Origin: Desulfoarculaceae bacterium
GTDB taxonomy: Bacteria > Desulfobacterota > Desulfobulbia > Desulfobulbales > Desulfocapsaceae
Length of the DNA: 64,000 nt
Direction of reading: 5' to 3'
Assembly (NCBI GenBank): GCA_019429465.1
Contig: JAHYIV010000001.1
Span: 102,581-166,580 of the forward strand
The position numbers and the translations under genes are program-made. The notes under the pieces are model-generated. The model did not search any database, had not been told where the DNA came from, and saw nothing but the letters and a program-made list of their open reading frames with translations. This document shows positions 60,679 through 64,000 of the stretch, in pieces. The stretch's first letter is position 1, and every line of letters starts with the position of its first letter.

Positions 60679-60856
60679 ACCTAAATCCTGCAATTGGTTG
60701 AGCTCCGAGGCTATCGAGCCAGGTGCAGAGGCAAGACGGCAAGCCATTTTCAGCGCAGGCATAGCAGGACTACGCCCACGCATGAAAATAGTGAAGCCAA
60801 CGCAGCCTATGTGTCCGTATCGACAGCCGAATGCCAAACAGTTGCAGGATTTAGGT
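60679..60856. repeat. 178-bp element with terminal inverted repeats, left copy (family D)
   Basis: Ends ACCTAAATCCTGCAA (60679-60693) and the perfect complement TTGCAGGATTTAGGT (60842-60856). It matches 63436-63613 in the same orientation and has exactly the same length. The internal hairpin seen in the right copy is mutated here. No coding frame. Target-site duplication is not clear. Confidence 0.85.
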
Positions 60857-60937
60857 TATATGGCAATTCAGTCGGATAGAGGCGACAAAGCCAATATCGT
60901 CTGAATTTGGTTACTTAATCTGAAGGAGGCTTTTTTT

Positions 60938-61411
60938 ATGAAAAATCACGTCTTGCGGCCGCTATGGTTTGTTTTGATAGCCATAGCCCTGATTCTGATA
61001 GTCAGGCATTTTATGGTGCCCGATGATTTCGGGGTCCACGGCCAAAATTTCACTTACGGTTTTCACCGACTGGGTAATGTCGATGACTGGAAAAATTTCA
61101 AACCCAAGTACAAAGGCCGGGAATACTGCCAGGAATGTCATGAGGAAAATGTGGTCGCAGTCAATGCTTCCAAGCACCAGCGAATCCAATGCGAGAACTG
61201 TCACGGACCGGCCATAGATCATCCGGATGATCCTGAAAAACTCACTATCGACACCGGTCGAGAATTATGCCTGCGCTGCCACGCCTCTCTGGATTACCCC
61301 GACAATCCCCGTTCCCGCATCAAAGCAATCGATCCCGACAAACATAACAGCGAGTCAGCTTGTATCGAATGTCACAATCCCCATAACCCGAACTTGGAGG
61401 AAGGTAAATGA
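60938..61411 (+). CDS. Membrane-anchored tetrahaem cytochrome c
   Basis: A 157-residue protein with one N-terminal membrane helix (PLWFVLIAIALILIVRHFMV). Four CxxCH haem motifs follow (CQECH 64-68, CENCH 85-89, CLRCH 111-115, CIECH 142-146), facing the periplasm. GAAGGAGG precedes the ATG. Its stop overlaps the Fe-S gene start by 4 bp. The order cytochrome, Fe-S protein, NrfD recalls NrfBCD of nitrite reduction and DsrJOP of the sulfite-reduction complex. DsrJ has three haems and NrfB five, so it is neither exactly. No terminal reductase is in the window. Confidence 0.9.
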   Translation: MKNHVLRPLWFVLIAIALILIVRHFMVPDDFGVHGQNFTYGFHRLGNVDDWKNFKPKYKGREYCQECHEENVVAVNASKHQRIQCENCHGPAIDHPDDPEKLTIDTGRELCLRCHASLDYPDNPRSRIKAIDPDKHNSESACIECHNPHNPNLEEGK

Positions 61412-62178
61412 GTTGCTCGCGAAGACAATTACTTAAATCGGGTTTAAGCACCTTCATTGCGGCCTCCCTGCCCATTTCAGCTTTCCGCTTTCTCAGCCCG
61501 GCAGAATGCCAGGCAGCCACCGGTAAAGAAGGAACCCGGTGGGGTTTTCTAGTCGACACCAATAAGTGCGTTGGTTGCGGCTTCTGCGTCAAAGCATGCA
61601 AAAAAGAAAACGAAATCCCTTATGACGCGCCGGTTACCCGAACCTGGGTTGAACGCTACGTCGTCACCAAGGACGACAAAACCCATATTGACTCACCCAT
61701 GGGCGGCCGCGATGGATTCACCAGCAAGCAGATCAGGGATGATGAGATTAAACAGGAAGATATCAGCAAAACCTTTTTCGTTCCCAAACTCTGCAATCAA
61801 TGCAAGAATCCAGCCTGCGTGCAGGTCTGTCCGGTCGGTGCCACCTATCAGACCAGTGACGGGGTGGTCCTGGTTGACCGGACCTGGTGTATCGGTTGCG
61901 GTTACTGCATCATGGCCTGCCCCTACGGAGTCCGCTTTTTCCACCCGATCCACAAGGTCGCCGAGAAATGCAACTTCTGTTACCACCGGATCAGCAAGGG
62001 GCAACAGACCGCTTGTGTCGAGGCCTGCCCCTTCGGAGCCCGCCAGATCGGCAACCTGCTGGATCCGAATGATCCAGTTACCAAGATTATCATGACAGAG
62101 CGAGTCGCTGTCCTCAAAGATGAATACGGCACCAAGCCGCAGGTCTTCTATCTAGGCCTGGACATGAACGTGAGGTAA
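61408..62178 (+). CDS. NrfC/DsrO-like four-cluster ferredoxin, Tat-exported
   Basis: A 256-residue Fe-S protein with a twin-arginine signal (SRRQLLKSGLSTFIAASLPI). Four [4Fe-4S] clusters follow: C54/57/60/64 (CVGCGFCVKACKKEN), CNQCKNPACVQVCPVGA, CIGCGYCIMACPYGV and CNFCYHRISKGQQTACVEAC. It passes electrons between the NrfD quinol subunit and the cytochrome or a reductase in the periplasm. The start overlaps the cytochrome stop (ATGA). Related to NrfC, HybA and DsrO; the choice among them is open. Confidence 0.92.
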   Translation: MSCSRRQLLKSGLSTFIAASLPISAFRFLSPAECQAATGKEGTRWGFLVDTNKCVGCGFCVKACKKENEIPYDAPVTRTWVERYVVTKDDKTHIDSPMGGRDGFTSKQIRDDEIKQEDISKTFFVPKLCNQCKNPACVQVCPVGATYQTSDGVVLVDRTWCIGCGYCIMACPYGVRFFHPIHKVAEKCNFCYHRISKGQQTACVEACPFGARQIGNLLDPNDPVTKIIMTERVAVLKDEYGTKPQVFYLGLDMNVR

Positions 62179-62183
62179 TTGAG

Positions 62184-63434
62184 ATGACAGAACAACTTAT
62201 TGTCCATGGTGTGGAATGGACCGACAAACTCCTGTTTGTTTATCCGAATGAATTTATTTACTGGAGTATCCAGATTGTCATGTACCCCTACATGACCGGA
62301 CTGGTGGCCGGTGCCTTCGTACTTTCTTCCCTCTACCATGTTTTTGGCCAGAAGGACCTGAAGGAGATGGCCCGTTTTTCGCTGGTTTTTTCTCTCGCCC
62401 TGCTGCCGGTGGCAATGATGCCATTGCTGCTGCATCTGCAGCAGCCGTTACGGGGCATAAACGTCATGTTTACGCCGCACTTCACTTCGGCCATTGCCGC
62501 CTTCGGTATTGTCTTTTCCACCTACGCCGTGATAGTCCTGACTGAGATATGGTTTGTTTACCGGGAATATTTTGTCCAGCAGACCATTGCCCTCAAAGAC
62601 AAGGACGATCTAACCTCCACCTTTAAACGCACCCTCTACCACATCCTGACCCTCGGTGCTTACAACATTGACCCGGCCTCTGTTGCCAAGGACAAAAAAG
62701 CAATCAAGATCATGGCAGCGATTGGAATCCCGGTGGCCGGTTTCCTGCACGGCTATGCCGGTTTCATCTTCGGCTCGGTAAAGGCGAACGCCCTGTGGAT
62801 GTCGCCTTTGATGCCGGTAATCTTCATCATGTCCGCGGTGGTATCGGGTATCGCCCTCTGTATGTTGACCTATATCATCATCATGGAATACAAAAAGCTG
62901 AAGGCCATTTTGGCCAAGGGCCGGGGTGATGAAAGTGTCATCACTATTCGCGGCGCTGAAATAGAGGTGATATCAAAAACATCCCACTACCTGGTTATGT
63001 TCCTGGTGGCGGCTATTTCTCTGGAAATGCTGGATTTGATCTTCCGGGGCTATACGGCGATGAAATCATGGGATATTCTGCGCTCAGTCATGTTCCATGA
63101 AGACTTTGTCAAGATCTTCGTCATGCAGTATGGCCTGGGTAACGCCTTGCCGTTCATCCTGCTGATGTTGCCAGGCCTCACCATTCGGCGGACCGCGGTT
63201 GCGCTGATCTTGGTGCTGTTCGGCGTTTTCATGATGCGTTGGAACGTTGTCATCGGCGGCCAGGCCTTCTCCCTTTCTTTCGAGGGTTTCATGCACTATC
63301 AACTGCCGATAATCCCCCACAGCCTGGAAACCTTCAAGGAAGGTTTGTTCGGGGCCCTGACCGTGATCGCCACCCCGTTCATTCTTTTCTGGGGAATCAA
63401 CAAGATTCTCCCCACCCTTGACATCAAGGATTAA
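62184..63434 (+). CDS. NrfD/PsrC-family quinol-interacting membrane subunit
   Basis: A 416-residue inner-membrane protein with about nine hydrophobic helices (for example FIYWSIQIVMYPYMTGLVAG, ALMPVIFIM-like SPLMPVIFIMSAVVSGIAL, PFILLMLPGL). Family features are IYWSIQIVMYPYMTGLVAGA and IPVAGFLHGYAGFIFGSVKA. It exchanges electrons with menaquinone. It starts 5 bp after the Fe-S gene. The cytochrome/Fe-S/NrfD set forms a quinol-linked periplasmic electron module. The gene ends 1 bp before the right family D element. Confidence 0.92.
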   Translation: MTEQLIVHGVEWTDKLLFVYPNEFIYWSIQIVMYPYMTGLVAGAFVLSSLYHVFGQKDLKEMARFSLVFSLALLPVAMMPLLLHLQQPLRGINVMFTPHFTSAIAAFGIVFSTYAVIVLTEIWFVYREYFVQQTIALKDKDDLTSTFKRTLYHILTLGAYNIDPASVAKDKKAIKIMAAIGIPVAGFLHGYAGFIFGSVKANALWMSPLMPVIFIMSAVVSGIALCMLTYIIIMEYKKLKAILAKGRGDESVITIRGAEIEVISKTSHYLVMFLVAAISLEMLDLIFRGYTAMKSWDILRSVMFHEDFVKIFVMQYGLGNALPFILLMLPGLTIRRTAVALILVLFGVFMMRWNVVIGGQAFSLSFEGFMHYQLPIIPHSLETFKEGLFGALTVIATPFILFWGINKILPTLDIKD

Positions 63435-63435
63435 T

Positions 63436-63613
63436 ACCTAAATCCGGTAATTGGTTGAGCTTTGAGGCTGTTGAGACGGATGCAGAGGCAAGGCGGCAAG
63501 CCATTTTCAGCGCAGGCGTAGCGGGGGCTACCCCTGCGCTGAAAATGGCGAAGCCAACGCAGCCCATGTGCCCGTATCGACTGCCAAAGACCTAGCAGTT
63601 GCAGGATGCAGGT
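63436..63613. repeat. 178-bp element, right copy (family D)
   Basis: Matches 60679-60856 in orientation and length. It has an internal perfect 17-bp hairpin GCCATTTTCAGCGCAGG (63500-63516) and its complement (63533-63549), with a 16-base loop. End repeats are less perfect here (ACCTAAATCCGGTAA / TTGCAGGATGCAGGT). Confidence 0.85.
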
Positions 63614-63621
63614 GATACATG

Positions 63622-63661
63622 AAAATCCCGGCTGGCCATGTTCATGGCCAGCCGGGATTTT
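63622..63661 (+). terminator. Strong terminator after the NrfD module
   Basis: A perfect 18-bp stem AAAATCCCGGCTGGCCAT (63622-63639) and complement (63644-63661) with a 4-base loop. It is followed by a T run to 63666. It lies past the right family D element. Confidence 0.92.
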
Positions 63662-63777
63662 TTTTTGGGGATGACCGGCTACGTTAGAGATACTTTAACG
63701 TACTTTCAACACTGTCATGCGGATAAAAACAAAGTTTATTAACAGCTAGTATTTAGATTCAATAAAGTATTTACAAT

Positions 63778-64000
63778 TCATGCGATGTCGAGGTCGAATT
63801 TTTTCCAGCGATAAACCACTGGTGCCGAATTCATTTCTTCTATCCCTTTAAGGATACGTTCTTTTAGTTCGGCCTTTGAAGAAACACGAATATGCCTCAA
63901 AAAGGTTCGCGCCATTTTAGAAAAAGCCGCTTCGATTAAATTGAGCCATGATCCATGTTTCGGGGTATGGACATAAATAAATCTACCAGGTCTGGACGCC
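63778..64000 (-). mobile_element. IS630-family transposase, 3' part (5' end outside window)
   Basis: The minus-strand frame running off the right edge encodes the C-terminal 73 residues. It includes YVHTPKHGSWLNLIEAAFSK, the motif with the last Glu of the DDE triad, then MARTFLRHIRVSSKAELKER and the end VYRWKKFDLDIA. This is typical of IS630-type DDE transposases. The element boundary and N-terminus are outside the window. Confidence 0.85.

Larger units (their letters stand above)
60084..60937. other. Repeat-bearing spacer, 854 bp, upstream of the NrfD module
   Basis: It holds the family C stem-loop repeat (60429-60496) and the left family D element (60679-60856), listed separately. The remaining sequence is AT-rich (60200-60300) and shows no reading frame that looks real. 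A ribosome site AAGGAGG lies directly before the cytochrome ATG. Confidence 0.5.

Overview
The window looks like chromosomal DNA of an anaerobic Desulfobacterota, most likely a Desulfobulbales relative. This is inferred from gene content, not from a search. The pointers are a CarD regulator, a DUF1844 protein, a two-gene biotin carboxylase/carboxyltransferase pair, an Mla lipid-transport operon with a STAS-MlaE fusion, BCAM0308 and SAP-domain small proteins, and a multihaem cytochrome/Fe-S/NrfD respiratory module.

Layout. 1-2.8 kb: mlaE-mlaF-(repeat)-mlaD on the minus strand, mlaD cut by the window edge. 3.2-12 kb, plus strand: a P-type cation ATPase, trmL, serC, a radical SAM protein, rlmN, a SagB-type nitroreductase, a SAP-domain peptide and an Hsp20. 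12.6-27.7 kb, minus strand: a long housekeeping block (serA, DUF1844, ispE, tRNA-Gln, prs, rplY, pth, carD, rluD, coaE, rho, rpmE, prfA, prmC, murA, then cutA and a zinc-ribbon protein). 28.3-35.4 kb, plus strand: gltX, glnS and the biotin-enzyme pair, ending at a strong terminator. 35.7-39.3 kb: an HPF/cold-shock fusion, pcm and a BCAM0308 protein (minus), then cfa (plus). 39.5-47.4 kb, minus strand: a Cus-type copper/silver efflux operon with a DUF6448 protein, a ferredoxin and a His/Met-rich periplasmic protein, followed upstream by decayed copA/copB copper-resistance genes. 49.8-59.0 kb, plus strand: a tightly coupled glgE-treS/mak-glgB-malQ operon that turns trehalose or maltose into branched alpha-glucan. 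59.1-60.1 kb: a permease encoded as two half-size genes. 60.9-63.4 kb: a tetrahaem cytochrome, a Tat-exported four-cluster Fe-S protein and NrfD. The window ends in an IS630-type transposase.

The least expected content is in the spacers. There are at least five families of short non-coding repeats. One is a 106-bp hairpin that is inverted relative to its own flank between two copies (gltX/glnS and cusC/cusB spacers). Another is a pair of 178-bp elements with terminal inverted repeats that bracket the NrfD module in direct orientation. A perfect 19-bp hairpin separates the biotin carboxylase and carboxyltransferase genes. No CRISPR array, rRNA, prophage or defence island was seen.
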